Shown: one piece after another, positions 41,832 to 50,909 of the stretch
How the letters are laid out: the number at the start of each line of letters is the position of its first letter
Numbering within the stretch: the stretch's first letter is position 1
From: Zobellia russellii
GTDB lineage: Bacteria > Bacteroidota > Bacteroidia > Flavobacteriales > Flavobacteriaceae
Assembly: GCF_018728565.1 (NCBI RefSeq)
Contig: NZ_JACSOI010000002.1
Location: 124,001-188,000, forward strand
Reading direction: 5' to 3'
DNA length: 64,000 nucleotides
Notes under the pieces: generated by a model
Databases searched by the model: none
What the model was told of the DNA's origin: nothing
What the model saw: the letters and a program-made list of their open reading frames with translations, nothing else
Translations under genes and position numbers: made by a program

Positions 41832-43253
41832 TTAAAACTCTCGGTAATCACCACCTAAGAATTGATTGGCTTCATCCTCGGAAAATTTAGCACTCTGCGC
41901 ATCCCAATGCAAGGTCTGATTAGGAAAACGACCGGCAATTACACCAAGCAAAATAGTCTCTGTTAAACGTCCTGCATACGAAAAAGGAGCCGTAGTCTGC
42001 CCTTTACCCAAGCAGGCATCAACAAACTGATGATAATGCTTTGGACCTTCCGTATCATAATTGCGAATAGGCTCTCCTAAATTATTGGCTTTGGAAACCT
42101 CAGCAATTTCTTTGGAGATATCCACATATTTACCTTTTACAATTTTCTTTGGCAATTGCATAAAATGAGGTAGTAACAAACGTCCCTTTTTACCAATGAA
42201 CATAGCACCTTGATCAGGTAATTGACCTGCTCCGGCTACACCTGCATCTAACGATATATCATTTTTTTGACCTGCGCCATTTTTTTGTTGTTTGCCCGCA
42301 CCTTTACTGTCCGGCAATATTAAATCTTCATGCTCCGGTGGCATTCCAGGGCCGTCATACCAAATCCATTTAAGGTTTTTTGTAGTGTATTCCGTTCCAG
42401 GGAATTCATAGGTTACGGTATTGTTCTCAGGAAAACCATACCCGTTAGGCTCACGACATTCATTTTTAATAGTTAAAGGCACATCTAAATTAAGGGCATT
42501 ATAAGGTGTATCAAAAATATGTACCCCCATATCACCCAATGTACCGCAACCATAATCTAACAGCCTTCTCCATTTGCCGGGATGGTAGTACCCCTCTTTA
42601 TAAGGGCGTTCTTTGGACGTACCTAACCAAAGGTTCCAATCCAATTGGTCCGGCACCGGGTCTTCCCCTTGAGGCTCATCTCCGTTGTAACCCCATGATT
42701 TGGGAGACCAGGCATGTACAGTATGTACCTTGCCTATGATACCACTTTGAATTAAAAGGGTAGCCAAGCGGTAATCATAAAACGAATGCACCTGAATGCC
42801 CATTTGGGTCACCAAATTCTTTTCTTTGGCCAACTGCATCATTTTTCTTGATTCATCTACATAATGAGTCAATGGCTTCTGACAGTACACGGGCTTGTTC
42901 ATTTCCATAGCCATTAAGGAAGCAGGCGCATGGGTATGGTCCGGTGTAGAAACGACTACGGCATCAATCTCATCTCCCATTTCATTTAGCATAGCCCTAT
43001 AATCAAAAAACACACGTGCCCCTGGGTGCAGTTTATGTGCTTTTGCCAAGTTGACGGAATCTACATCGCATAACGCAACAACATCTACAGAACCATGAGA
43101 AGCAATTGCGTTCAAATCTTCAGCTCCCATATTACCCACACCAATATGGGCCGTTCTAAGTCTTTTTCCATTTTGGAAAGCCCACGCCGCATTGGGCAAC
43201 AAAGCGAACGAAGATACGGCCGCCGCGCTTTTTAAAAATTCTCTTTTATTCAT
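41832..43253 (-). CDS. Gfo/Idh/MocA oxidoreductase with export signal
   Basis: About 473 residues from ATG 43253. The leader MNKREFLKSAAAVSSFALLPNAAWA resembles a Tat signal but has KR rather than RR. The Rossmann motif is GVGNMGAED, followed by EKP-like CQKPLTHY, and the catalytic DMGVHIFDTPYNAL. A long C-terminal domain and a Gly/Gln/Lys-rich insertion (about residues 312-340) are added. Secreted Gfo/Idh/MocA enzymes can oxidise a glycoside at C3. The adjacent DUF1080 gene supports a 3-keto-glycoside pathway. 41 bp after it. Confidence 0.88.
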   Translation of the reverse strand: MNKREFLKSAAAVSSFALLPNAAWAFQNGKRLRTAHIGVGNMGAEDLNAIASHGSVDVVALCDVDSVNLAKAHKLHPGARVFFDYRAMLNEMGDEIDAVVVSTPDHTHAPASLMAMEMNKPVYCQKPLTHYVDESRKMMQLAKEKNLVTQMGIQVHSFYDYRLATLLIQSGIIGKVHTVHAWSPKSWGYNGDEPQGEDPVPDQLDWNLWLGTSKERPYKEGYYHPGKWRRLLDYGCGTLGDMGVHIFDTPYNALNLDVPLTIKNECREPNGYGFPENNTVTYEFPGTEYTTKNLKWIWYDGPGMPPEHEDLILPDSKGAGKQQKNGAGQKNDISLDAGVAGAGQLPDQGAMFIGKKGRLLLPHFMQLPKKIVKGKYVDISKEIAEVSKANNLGEPIRNYDTEGPKHYHQFVDACLGKGQTTAPFSYAGRLTETILLGVIAGRFPNQTLHWDAQSAKFSEDEANQFLGGDYREF

Positions 43254-43294
43254 TTTCAAGTAATTTGGATTGTTTGAGTATGTAGTTTAGTATT

Positions 43295-44053
43295 CTAAAG
43301 TTGTTTGATTTTTACATTTTTAAGCCAAAGTGGACTATCATGGTCCTGAAAACCGATATAACCCTTTTTAAAAGATCCGTATTTAGGAGCATCTTTCCAT
43401 TTTCCTTTGGCCTTACGTTCTTTCCAGTCTTCTGACCAGGGCACGAAAGACAATAGTTTTTTTCCGTTAAGCCAATGCTCTACATTTTCTGGGGTAAAAA
43501 TGATGCGTGACGTATTCCACTCTCCCGCAGGCTTGACTATTTTTTGACTTACATCCGGTAAGTGCATGGCGTAATCCGCACCTGTTTTTTGCCATTCCTC
43601 TAACTTGGCATTATTAATTTCTTCCCATTTAAGGTCATCCAGCATCTGATATTCGGGAGAGACCTCGGGTATGCTCCAATCCCCTTCTTGAATATGATAC
43701 AACAATCCGCTATTACCTCCTTCCGGTATTTTCCATTCCCAATACAGTTCAAAATTATCGAACTCTTGGGCCGCATAGATAATATCCTTACCGCCTTTTC
43801 TATTTGCTTCGGTTCGTTTTTCGGTATCAAAAGTTAGGGCTCCGTCCTTAACTACCCATTGCGGCGGCAAATCATCTCCGTTATAGGCACGCCAGCCTTC
43901 TGTAGTAGTCCCGTCAAAAAGGTAAATCCATTCATCTGCTTCCGGGGTGGTTTCGGCCGTGGAAGCCGCTTTTGTCACTTCGTCTTTTTTTGTCTCGGTT
44001 TTACATGAGACAAGGGCTACCACAAGAGATAGCGCCAGGGCCATTTTTTTCAT
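43295..44053 (-). CDS. DUF1080 lipoprotein, predicted 3-keto-glycoside hydrolase
   Basis: A 252-residue lipoprotein (lipobox ALVSC, Cys17). The domain is of the concanavalin-like DUF1080/3-keto-disaccharide hydrolase family: LFDGTTTEGWRAYNGDDLPPQWVVKDGALTF, YAAQEFDNFELYWEWKIPEGGNSGLLYHIQEG, and the end IGFQDHDSPLWLKNVKIKQL. Family members release the 3-keto sugar from 3-keto-glycosides. It precedes the Gfo/Idh/MocA gene on the same strand. Likely periplasmic. Confidence 0.88.
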   Translation of the reverse strand: MKKMALALSLVVALVSCKTETKKDEVTKAASTAETTPEADEWIYLFDGTTTEGWRAYNGDDLPPQWVVKDGALTFDTEKRTEANRKGGKDIIYAAQEFDNFELYWEWKIPEGGNSGLLYHIQEGDWSIPEVSPEYQMLDDLKWEEINNAKLEEWQKTGADYAMHLPDVSQKIVKPAGEWNTSRIIFTPENVEHWLNGKKLLSFVPWSEDWKERKAKGKWKDAPKYGSFKKGYIGFQDHDSPLWLKNVKIKQL

Positions 44054-44289
44054 TTTAATAGGTTGTTTAGGTTTTCGTTAATTCCATCATCATAGCAAAA
44101 TTGAGGCACATTGCTACAACACCTAAATCTAGGAACAATAGCGCAAGAATCAAAATGCAACTTTACCAGCTGCCTATCAAAGAACAAACTATGCCTCTTC
44201 TAGGGTTTAGAAAAGGATTTAGAACCCAGAGAAGTCTGAAAAAAACAAAATAGAAAGCTATCTAATTGTAATTATAAATCAAATTATGA

Positions 44290-45594
44290 TTACTGCGGAT
44301 TATTTGCCTTAACCGAACCTATGGCCAAAAAAAGTAGAAAAACAAGTCCTAGATACCCAAGTAACCTATACGACCCAAACGTACTGAAACAAAGACTGAA
44401 AATGGGTGGTGCAAGAGCGCTTCCCAAAATTAAAAACGACATCACCTTACCGGTTATGGCCCCTAAATGCGTACGGCCAAAGAAACGAGGCCATACAATA
44501 GCGTTAAGTACGGCAAAAAAGCCGCCTAAAACTCCAAAGCCACCAATTAGCATGGGAATACCAAAAGAAGAGGACAGGAACAAAAAACCCACGGAAGCCA
44601 TAATCCCTCCTAAAATCATCAAATACAAATAAAGTTTAAGATGCAGGTAATCGCTTAAAAAATTAAAAATTAGAGAAATGGTTACTGCTACGACGGATGC
44701 CGGCAAAAATATGGATATGGCATCATCTTTCGGAAATCCTTCACTGGCAAAAACGGATACTACGTGAAAAGTTAACCCGGTAATAAAAAAACTATTAAAT
44801 GATAAGATCAACGCATACATCCAAAATGCCCGGGTCTGCTGTGCTTCTTTTGCCGTATACTGTTTTGCCAAGGGTATGTTCTTGGACTCTTCTTGGTTCA
44901 CCAAAACTTCGCCATCCGGTAATAGACCGTGCTCTTCCGGTTTATTCTTATAAAACTGTAAGATACAAATTGAGAAAACCACTAGTGCCGCAGCCAATAT
45001 TTGCCATGTAACCTGCCAACTATAACTTTCAATGAGTGCATTTACCCAGAGCGGTGAAGATGAAAAACCAAACGATATGGCCACACTGCTAATTGCATTG
45101 ACCTTACCCCTATTCTTATCGAACCAAATCATGATAACATTACGGGAAGCCATAGTAAGTACTCCTTGGCCAGAAAACCTTAGAACAAAAAAGAGGGAAG
45201 CCATTATAACAAAGGGAACAAGCCACGTATCAACGTTTAACAAGCTTTTTACGAACGTACTCATTTGTACGGACCAAGAACAGAGCATAAGAGCCACTGC
45301 CAATGTAATCGCGGCAAAAAATGCCACGTAGCGAGCCCCATACTTATCAAACCAAACCCCGGCACGACCAATAACCAAAGAACTACATATAGTACCGATC
45401 ATATACGCATTACTAAACTGGTTCCTACTCAAACCTAAAGCATCCTTTACGGGATCGGTAAATACAGATACACCAATGGTTTGGCCAGGAATACTACAGT
45501 AAATACCAATGGTACCGATTACCAAAATAACATAACCGTAAAAAATTGGACTTTTAGCAGGGTCTACGAAAGAAAAACGGTTTGTATTGGCCAT
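44290..45594 (-). CDS. MFS transporter, OFA-like
   Basis: A 434-residue protein with 12 helices. The N-terminal GYVILVIGTIGIYCSIPGQTIGVSVFTDPVKDALGLSR and the GRAGVWFDKYGAR loop (MFS motif A) resemble the oxalate:formate antiporter-like branch. The substrate is unknown; being at the head of the 3-keto-glycoside gene run, a sugar or sugar acid is likely. It is separated from DUF1080 by 236 bp, in which I see no ORF, so the two may be separate transcripts. Confidence 0.87.
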   Translation of the reverse strand: MANTNRFSFVDPAKSPIFYGYVILVIGTIGIYCSIPGQTIGVSVFTDPVKDALGLSRNQFSNAYMIGTICSSLVIGRAGVWFDKYGARYVAFFAAITLAVALMLCSWSVQMSTFVKSLLNVDTWLVPFVIMASLFFVLRFSGQGVLTMASRNVIMIWFDKNRGKVNAISSVAISFGFSSSPLWVNALIESYSWQVTWQILAAALVVFSICILQFYKNKPEEHGLLPDGEVLVNQEESKNIPLAKQYTAKEAQQTRAFWMYALILSFNSFFITGLTFHVVSVFASEGFPKDDAISIFLPASVVAVTISLIFNFLSDYLHLKLYLYLMILGGIMASVGFLFLSSSFGIPMLIGGFGVLGGFFAVLNAIVWPRFFGRTHLGAITGKVMSFLILGSALAPPIFSLCFSTFGSYRLLGYLGLVFLLFLAIGSVKANNPQ

Positions 45595-45611
45595 GGAATA
45601 TGCAAAAGCCG

Positions 45612-45619
45612 CAAAAGTA
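45612..45619 (-). promoter_or_regulatory. -7 element upstream of the OFA-like MFS gene
   Basis: TACTTTTG on the minus strand matches TAnnTTTG exactly, 17 nt before the ATG at 45594. No -33 element at standard spacing. Confidence 0.35.
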
Positions 45620-45728
45620 AAGGTTTTGCCTTAGCACCTGCATTTCAACGTGTAAAGATTATGCAAAATTTATACATAAAACGCTGTTTTAAACGTTATG
45701 TACATTCAAATCTATTATTACTTGACCT

Positions 45729-45881
45729 ATGAAAAAGTTCGCGTTTGTATTGTTCCTTCTTACGGTAATCATCGTAATAAGTAGTTGCAGTATTGATGAC
45801 AGCAATGATATTGAAGTTATAAAACCCGGAGATACCGTAATTACAGGAAAGGTTTTAAAGGAAAAGAAATTTCTAAACTAG
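45729..45881 (+). CDS. Small lipoprotein of about 50 residues
   Basis: A 50-residue ORF starting MKKFAFVLFLLTVIIVISSC, which is a clean lipoprotein signal (lipobox VISSC, Cys20), followed by the acidic SIDDSNDIEVIKPGD and a basic end. The size is unusual but the signal peptide is convincing. It faces the histidine kinase stop 24 bp away and is divergent from the MFS gene. No family recognised. Confidence 0.6.
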   Translation: MKKFAFVLFLLTVIIVISSCSIDDSNDIEVIKPGDTVITGKVLKEKKFLN

Positions 45882-45905
45882 GCGTTTGGAACCCGTTATT
45901 ACTTC

Positions 45906-46991
45906 TTACGACCATTCTTCGAATACAATGGTAAAGGTGGTTCCCTGATTTATTTTGCTATCCACCTGTATACTTCCGCCTAAACTGGTTATATGCTTTT
46001 TTACCAAGTATAGGCCAAGTCCCTTGTTACCATTGGCATTATGGAAGTTTTGACTGAGTTCAAAAATAAGGTGGCCATATTTTTTCATATCAAACCCCAA
46101 GCCATTATCCATATAAATCAACTTTTTCCGGCCCCTATCCATTTGAGTCTTGATAGAAATAATAGGTGCGACGCCAGGCCTTGCATATTTGGTTGAATTG
46201 GAAATCAAGTTTAGAAAAATACTCTTCATATATTCTCCATTGAACGGAACGAATTCCGCCTCGGAAAAATCCGTAATAAAATCTACATTGTAACCGCTCA
46301 GCAACGTACCAATGGATTGTGTAACCTCTTGAAATACCTCATTGAAATAAACGTCATCCAGTGCCTCTGCAACGCTTTCGCTTTCCGTTACGGCGTCAAC
46401 ATAAGCGTTTAATGATTCCTTCAATCCATCTGCAGAGCGTTTTACGTGCTCTAAAATCTGTAAGGTGGTGTCATCATTGATTTTGTTGGTATCCAGCATT
46501 TCTACGAGATAGACCAAATTATTTACGGGCGACCTTAAATCATGGGAAGTAATATGGTTTAACTGTTTGAGCTTTTCATTTGTTTTCACTAAGTCACTTA
46601 CAAGAGAAATGCGCTCATTCTCCAATTCTTTTTTATGTGTTATATCCTTGGCTATGGCATAGACCAAGCCTTCATCTACGGACGGGGTAGCCGTCCAGTA
46701 CAGCCATACCAACTCCCCAGTTTTAGAAACGTATCTATTTTCAAAATTGCACAAAGGAATGTTATTGATCAAGTTCTGACCATGCCGGGCCGTTAACTCG
46801 CGGTCTTCCTCATAAATAAACTCCGTTATGGGCTTTGAATACAGTTCCTTATCCGTATACCCCAAAAGTTTTGTAAAGGCAGGATTTACTTTCTTAAAGA
46901 AACCTTCAAAATCTGTGATACAAAGATTATCTGTTGATAAGTTAAAGAACGGATCTAGCTTAAAGTTTTCGGTTTCTATTAACTGTCTCAT
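45906..46991 (-). CDS. PAS-domain sensor histidine kinase (paralogue 1)
   Basis: A 361-residue soluble kinase without membrane segments. PAS domain at about 15-125 (FNLSTDNLCITDFEGFFKKVNPAFTKLLGYTDKEL), DHp helix with phosphorylated H150 in SHDLRSPVNNLV, and HATPase with N-box NLISNSTKYA, GLGFD and GLGLYLVKKHI. No receiver domain or response regulator gene nearby. Ungapped comparison with the next kinase gene gives 101 of the first 160 residues identical, so the pair arose by tandem duplication. Confidence 0.9.
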   Translation of the reverse strand: MRQLIETENFKLDPFFNLSTDNLCITDFEGFFKKVNPAFTKLLGYTDKELYSKPITEFIYEEDRELTARHGQNLINNIPLCNFENRYVSKTGELVWLYWTATPSVDEGLVYAIAKDITHKKELENERISLVSDLVKTNEKLKQLNHITSHDLRSPVNNLVYLVEMLDTNKINDDTTLQILEHVKRSADGLKESLNAYVDAVTESESVAEALDDVYFNEVFQEVTQSIGTLLSGYNVDFITDFSEAEFVPFNGEYMKSIFLNLISNSTKYARPGVAPIISIKTQMDRGRKKLIYMDNGLGFDMKKYGHLIFELSQNFHNANGNKGLGLYLVKKHITSLGGSIQVDSKINQGTTFTIVFEEWS

Positions 46992-47234
46992 TGGTTTTGG
47001 TAAGGTATAACGAATTTAAAACGCTAAGTATAAGACAATTGTTGCTTAATCTCCAATTATTTTCATCGAATGAACAATTTTTTCTTCAGCAAAACGTTTG
47101 TTTGGATTTTTATAAAAAACTCTAAACAAATTACAAACTACTAACCGGATGTCTTAAAATACGAGCCATACGAGAAGCGGATAATCAATGTACGGAAGGA
47201 TTAATATTAGAATCCCGTTAAAAATTGGCACCGA

Positions 47235-48314
47235 TCAAGATTTAAATTTAATGGTAAAAGTACTACCCTCGTTTACTTTACTTTCTACACTTATACTACC
47301 TCCTAGACTGGTTATATGGTTATGCACTAAATATAATCCCACTCCTTTACTGTCTTTAGTATTGTGAAATCTTTGATTTAGGTTAAAGATTAGGTGCCCC
47401 ACTTTTTCCATGTCAAAACCAAGTCCGTTATCAGAAAAAGTAAATGTCTTTTCACCGTTATTTTCGGTTGTGGTAATCTTAATTTCAGGGAAGCTGTCCG
47501 GCCTAGCGTATTTGATTGAGTTGGTAATAAGATTAAGAAAAATACTCTCCATGTAAGACGTATTGAACTCTACACTTTCCATTCCGGAAAAGTCCGCATA
47601 AAATTTTGCTTTTGAGTCCTTGATTAAAGAACTGATAGAGTTTTGTACTTTTTGAAAAATAGTTTCAAAATACACTTCCTCTACCCTAACATTAGATTCT
47701 TCATTTTCCTTTAACGCATCTACATAGGAGTTTAATGAAGTTTTAAGGCCTTGTGCAGATTGCTTTATATATTCAAGTATTTTTTCATTATCCTCATCAC
47801 TATTATCGTTAGACCCCAGAATATCCGCCAGATAAAGTAAGTTGTTGACCGGAGACCTTAAATCATGTGAAGTAGTGTAATTTAGCTGTTTAAGTTGTTG
47901 GTTTATTTTTGATAAATGAGCCACATGGGAGATACGTTCCGACTCCAAGTTCTTTTTGTGGGTTATGTTTTTGGCTATAGCATAGACCAATTGCTTGTCC
48001 GGCATGGGGATAGATGTCCAATGCAGCCATACCAATTCTCCGGATTTACAGATATACCGATTCTCAAAATTGACTAAAGGCTTATTATTTATCAGACTTT
48101 TTCTGTGGGAGGCGGTCAGTTCACGGTCTTCCTCATAAATAAATTCACAAATAAGGGAAGAAAACAGCTCCTCTTTAGAATACCCCAACAATTCAATAAA
48201 CGCAGGATTTATTTTTCTAAAATATCCATCGTATCCAGCAACACAAAGATAATCCATGGATAAATCAAAGAAAGGATCCAATTGAATATCGGCAGAGGCA
48301 AGTGCTTCTAACAT
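47235..48314 (-). CDS. PAS-domain sensor histidine kinase (paralogue 2)
   Basis: A 359-residue protein with the same layout as its neighbour: PAS at about 15-125, H150 in SHDLRSPVNNLL, N-box NLITNSIKYA, then GLGFD and GVGLYLVHNHI. The sensor parts differ most at the very N-terminus and at about 20-30 and 100-110, which may change ligand choice while keeping the output. 243 bp separate the two genes, so each probably has its own promoter. Confidence 0.9.
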   Translation of the reverse strand: MLEALASADIQLDPFFDLSMDYLCVAGYDGYFRKINPAFIELLGYSKEELFSSLICEFIYEEDRELTASHRKSLINNKPLVNFENRYICKSGELVWLHWTSIPMPDKQLVYAIAKNITHKKNLESERISHVAHLSKINQQLKQLNYTTSHDLRSPVNNLLYLADILGSNDNSDEDNEKILEYIKQSAQGLKTSLNSYVDALKENEESNVRVEEVYFETIFQKVQNSISSLIKDSKAKFYADFSGMESVEFNTSYMESIFLNLITNSIKYARPDSFPEIKITTTENNGEKTFTFSDNGLGFDMEKVGHLIFNLNQRFHNTKDSKGVGLYLVHNHITSLGGSISVESKVNEGSTFTIKFKS

Positions 48315-48466
48315 AAGATGGTTGGTTTATAAAGCGCTAACGCTCAAAACTAAACAATTGTTGCACTTAAACGAGAAAACAGAAAAGAATTAAAGCTATA
48401 AAAAACCCATAGCCGCAAAACCCAATTTTATCGACTCAAAAAATCAATAAAAATTCTAATGCACAT

Positions 48467-49348
48467 TTAGCTATTTCTATGTCTTTCTCTGGCTAAAAGG
48501 GTATTTTTAAGAAGCATAGCAATGGTCATTGGCCCAACACCGCCAGGAACAGGAGTTATAAATGAAGCTTTAGGACTAACCTCTTCAAAATCAACATCAC
48601 CGGTAATATAATATCCTTTTTCCTTGGTTTCATCGGAAACCCTGGTAATACCAACATCTATGATAACCGCACCCTCTTTGACCATATCGCCTTTTAAAAA
48701 GTGTGGAACACCCAACGCAGATACAATTATATCTGCCTGCAAAGTCAATTCCTTAATATTCTGAGTTCTACTATGAGCTAAGGTAACCGTACAGTTTGCG
48801 GCTTCTCCTTTCTGGCTCATTAAAATGCTAATGGGTCTACCTACAATATGACTACGGCCAATAACAACGGCATGTTTTCCCTGAGTATCTACCTTATAAC
48901 GCTTAAGAAGTTCCATAATACCAAAAGGAGTGGCAGATATGAAGGTTTCCATATCCAATGCCATTTTTCCGAAGTTTGTAGGGTGGAATCCGTCTACATC
49001 TTTATCCGGATCAACAGCCATTAAAACCTTTTCCTCGTCTATATGCTTTGGCAAAGGTAGTTGCACAATATACCCGTCAATATCCGCATTGGCGTTAAGC
49101 TCATGAACTTTATTTAACAGCTCTTCTTCTGTAGTTTCACTAGGCAAGTGAATTAAAGTAGATTCAAAACCAATTTTTTTGCACGAGCGTACTTTGCTAC
49201 CTACATACGTTAGACTTGCTCCGTCATTACCTACCAGAACAGCTGCCAAATGAGGTACTTTCTCACCGCGTTCTTTCATCTTCGCTACCTCTAAGGTAAT
49301 CTCGTCCTTTATCTCGTTGGAAACTTTTTTTCCGTCTAGTAATGTCAT
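48467..49348 (-). CDS. folD: Methylenetetrahydrofolate dehydrogenase/cyclohydrolase
   Basis: A 293-residue bifunctional one-carbon enzyme of normal length. The active site [13 protein letters not shown] has the Tyr and Lys of the YxxxK pair; [10 protein letters not shown] and the C-terminal [13 protein letters not shown] are the FolD signatures; [14 protein letters not shown] binds NADP. It interconverts 5,10-methylene- and 10-formyl-tetrahydrofolate in the cytoplasm. 49 bp downstream of ffh on the same strand. Confidence 0.96.
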   Translation of the reverse strand: MTLLDGKKVSNEIKDEITLEVAKMKERGEKVPHLAAVLVGNDGASLTYVGSKVRSCKKIGFESTLIHLPSETTEEELLNKVHELNANADIDGYIVQLPLPKHIDEEKVLMAVDPDKDVDGFHPTNFGKMALDMETFISATPFGIMELLKRYKVDTQGKHAVVIGRSHIVGRPISILMSQKGEAANCTVTLAHSRTQNIKELTLQADIIVSALGVPHFLKGDMVKEGAVIIDVGITRVSDETKEKGYYITGDVDFEEVSPKASFITPVPGGVGPMTIAMLLKNTLLARERHRNS

Positions 49349-49397
49349 AATATTCGGTTAGGTCTTACTGGTCGTATATTTTTTTTTAAACTTGGTT

Positions 49398-50735
49398 TTA
49401 TTTCATGCCACGCATGTTCCCCATCATCTGCATCATCTTTTTACCGCCACCACCTTGCATCATTTTCATCATTTTGCTCATCTGGTCAAACTGCTTCAAA
49501 AGTTGGTTTACTTCTTGCACTTCTCTTCCACTTCCTTTGGCGATACGTTTTTTACGGCTCATATTCAATTTGGAAGGATTTGAACGCTCATCTGGCGTCA
49601 TACTATGTATAATGGCTTCAATGTGCTTAAAGGCATCATCATCTATATCCAATCCTTTAAGTGCTTTTCCGGCACCAGGAATCATCCCCATTAAATCCTT
49701 GATGTTACCCATCTTTTTGATTTGCTGTATCTGGGAAAGGAAATCATCAAAACCAAACTTGTTTTTGGCAATTTTCTTCTGGATCTTACGGGCCTCTTCT
49801 TCATCAAACTGCTCTTGGGCACGTTCCACCAAAGAAATAACATCACCCATGCCCAGAATACGCTCGGCCATACGTGAAGGATGGAAAACATCAATAGCTT
49901 CCATTTTTTCACCTGTACCGATGAATTTTATAGGCTTATCTACTACCGATTTAATTGAAATGGCAGCTCCACCACGGGTATCACCATCTAACTTGGTAAG
50001 TACTACCCCGTCAAAATTTAAAATATCATTAAAGGCCTTTGCCGTGTTTACAGCATCTTGACCCGTCATAGAATCTACTACAAAAAGCGTTTCTTGAGGT
50101 TGTATGGTTTTATGGATTTCAGAGATTTCGTTCATCATCTCCTCATCTACCGCCAAACGACCCGCGGTATCTATAATAACTACGTTGTAGCCTTCTGATT
50201 TTGCTTTGGCAATACCGGCCTGTGCAATCTTTACCGGGTTCTTCTCATCACGATTGGAATATACCTCAACCCCAATTTGCTCCCCAACTACGTGCAACTG
50301 ATCTATTGCCGCAGGACGGTACACATCACACGCCACCAATAAAGGCTTCTTTGTTTTTTTGGTTTTAAGGAAGTTGGCCAATTTACCTGAAAAGGTAGTT
50401 TTACCCGAACCTTGTAAACCGGACATTAAAATTATGGAAGGAGTTCCGGAAAGGTTAATCCCTTCTGTTTCCCCGCCCATAAGCTCCGTAAGCTCATCCT
50501 TAACAATCTTTACCATTAATTGGCCAGGTTGTAAAGTGGTCAATACATCTTGACCCAAAGCTTTTTCTTTGACCTTATTGGTAAATTCTTTGGCTATCCT
50601 GAAGTTAACATCCGCATCCAACAAAGCCCTACGGACTTCTTTAGTGGTCTCGGCAACGTTAATTTCCGTAATCTGCCCATGGCCCCGTAGGGTGTGGAGG
50701 GCTTTATCTAGCTTATCACTTAAATTGTCAAACAT
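49398..50735 (-). CDS. ffh: Signal recognition particle protein Ffh
   Basis: A 445-residue SRP54 GTPase: N domain (1-85), G domain with GLQGSGK112TT, DTAGRL and TKLDGD, and a methionine-rich M domain (about 300-445) that binds 4.5S RNA and signal sequences, ending in MMQMMGNMRGMK. It directs inner-membrane and secretory proteins to the translocon. A long antisense ORF exists but is a shadow. Confidence 0.97.
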   Translation of the reverse strand: MFDNLSDKLDKALHTLRGHGQITEINVAETTKEVRRALLDADVNFRIAKEFTNKVKEKALGQDVLTTLQPGQLMVKIVKDELTELMGGETEGINLSGTPSIILMSGLQGSGKTTFSGKLANFLKTKKTKKPLLVACDVYRPAAIDQLHVVGEQIGVEVYSNRDEKNPVKIAQAGIAKAKSEGYNVVIIDTAGRLAVDEEMMNEISEIHKTIQPQETLFVVDSMTGQDAVNTAKAFNDILNFDGVVLTKLDGDTRGGAAISIKSVVDKPIKFIGTGEKMEAIDVFHPSRMAERILGMGDVISLVERAQEQFDEEEARKIQKKIAKNKFGFDDFLSQIQQIKKMGNIKDLMGMIPGAGKALKGLDIDDDAFKHIEAIIHSMTPDERSNPSKLNMSRKKRIAKGSGREVQEVNQLLKQFDQMSKMMKMMQGGGGKKMMQMMGNMRGMK

Positions 50736-50760
50736 CGTCTTACTTGCTTTTGAAGAAAGG

Positions 50761-50768
50761 CAAATTTA
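50761..50768 (-). promoter_or_regulatory. -7 element of the ffh-folD promoter
   Basis: TAAATTTG on the minus strand is an exact -7 match 25 nt before the ffh ATG. No -33 match was found. Confidence 0.4.
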
Positions 50769-50818
50769 ATAATAACTACGCTAAAGAACGGGGCGTAAAG
50801 AAAAAAATATGATATCAT

Positions 50819-50848
50819 AAAAAAAGCACCTCTCTCACGAAGGGTGCT
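50819..50848 (-). terminator. Intrinsic terminator after the repeat lipoprotein gene
   Basis: AGCACC (50825-50830) pairs with GGTGCT (50843-50848); on the minus strand the stem is followed by seven Ts (50819-50825). It lies 60 bp past the stop at 50910. Confidence 0.8.
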
Positions 50849-50909
50849 CTTTAAAAATCTGTGGGGCAAAAATAGGTATCCGGTTACTCTAATCCTTAAT
50901 TATTAAAAG

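Noticed and set aside
49405-50061. 218-codon plus-strand ORF antisense to ffh
   Set aside because: It mirrors the methionine-rich and GTPase coding sequence of ffh, which is certain, and its translation shows no domain or signal.
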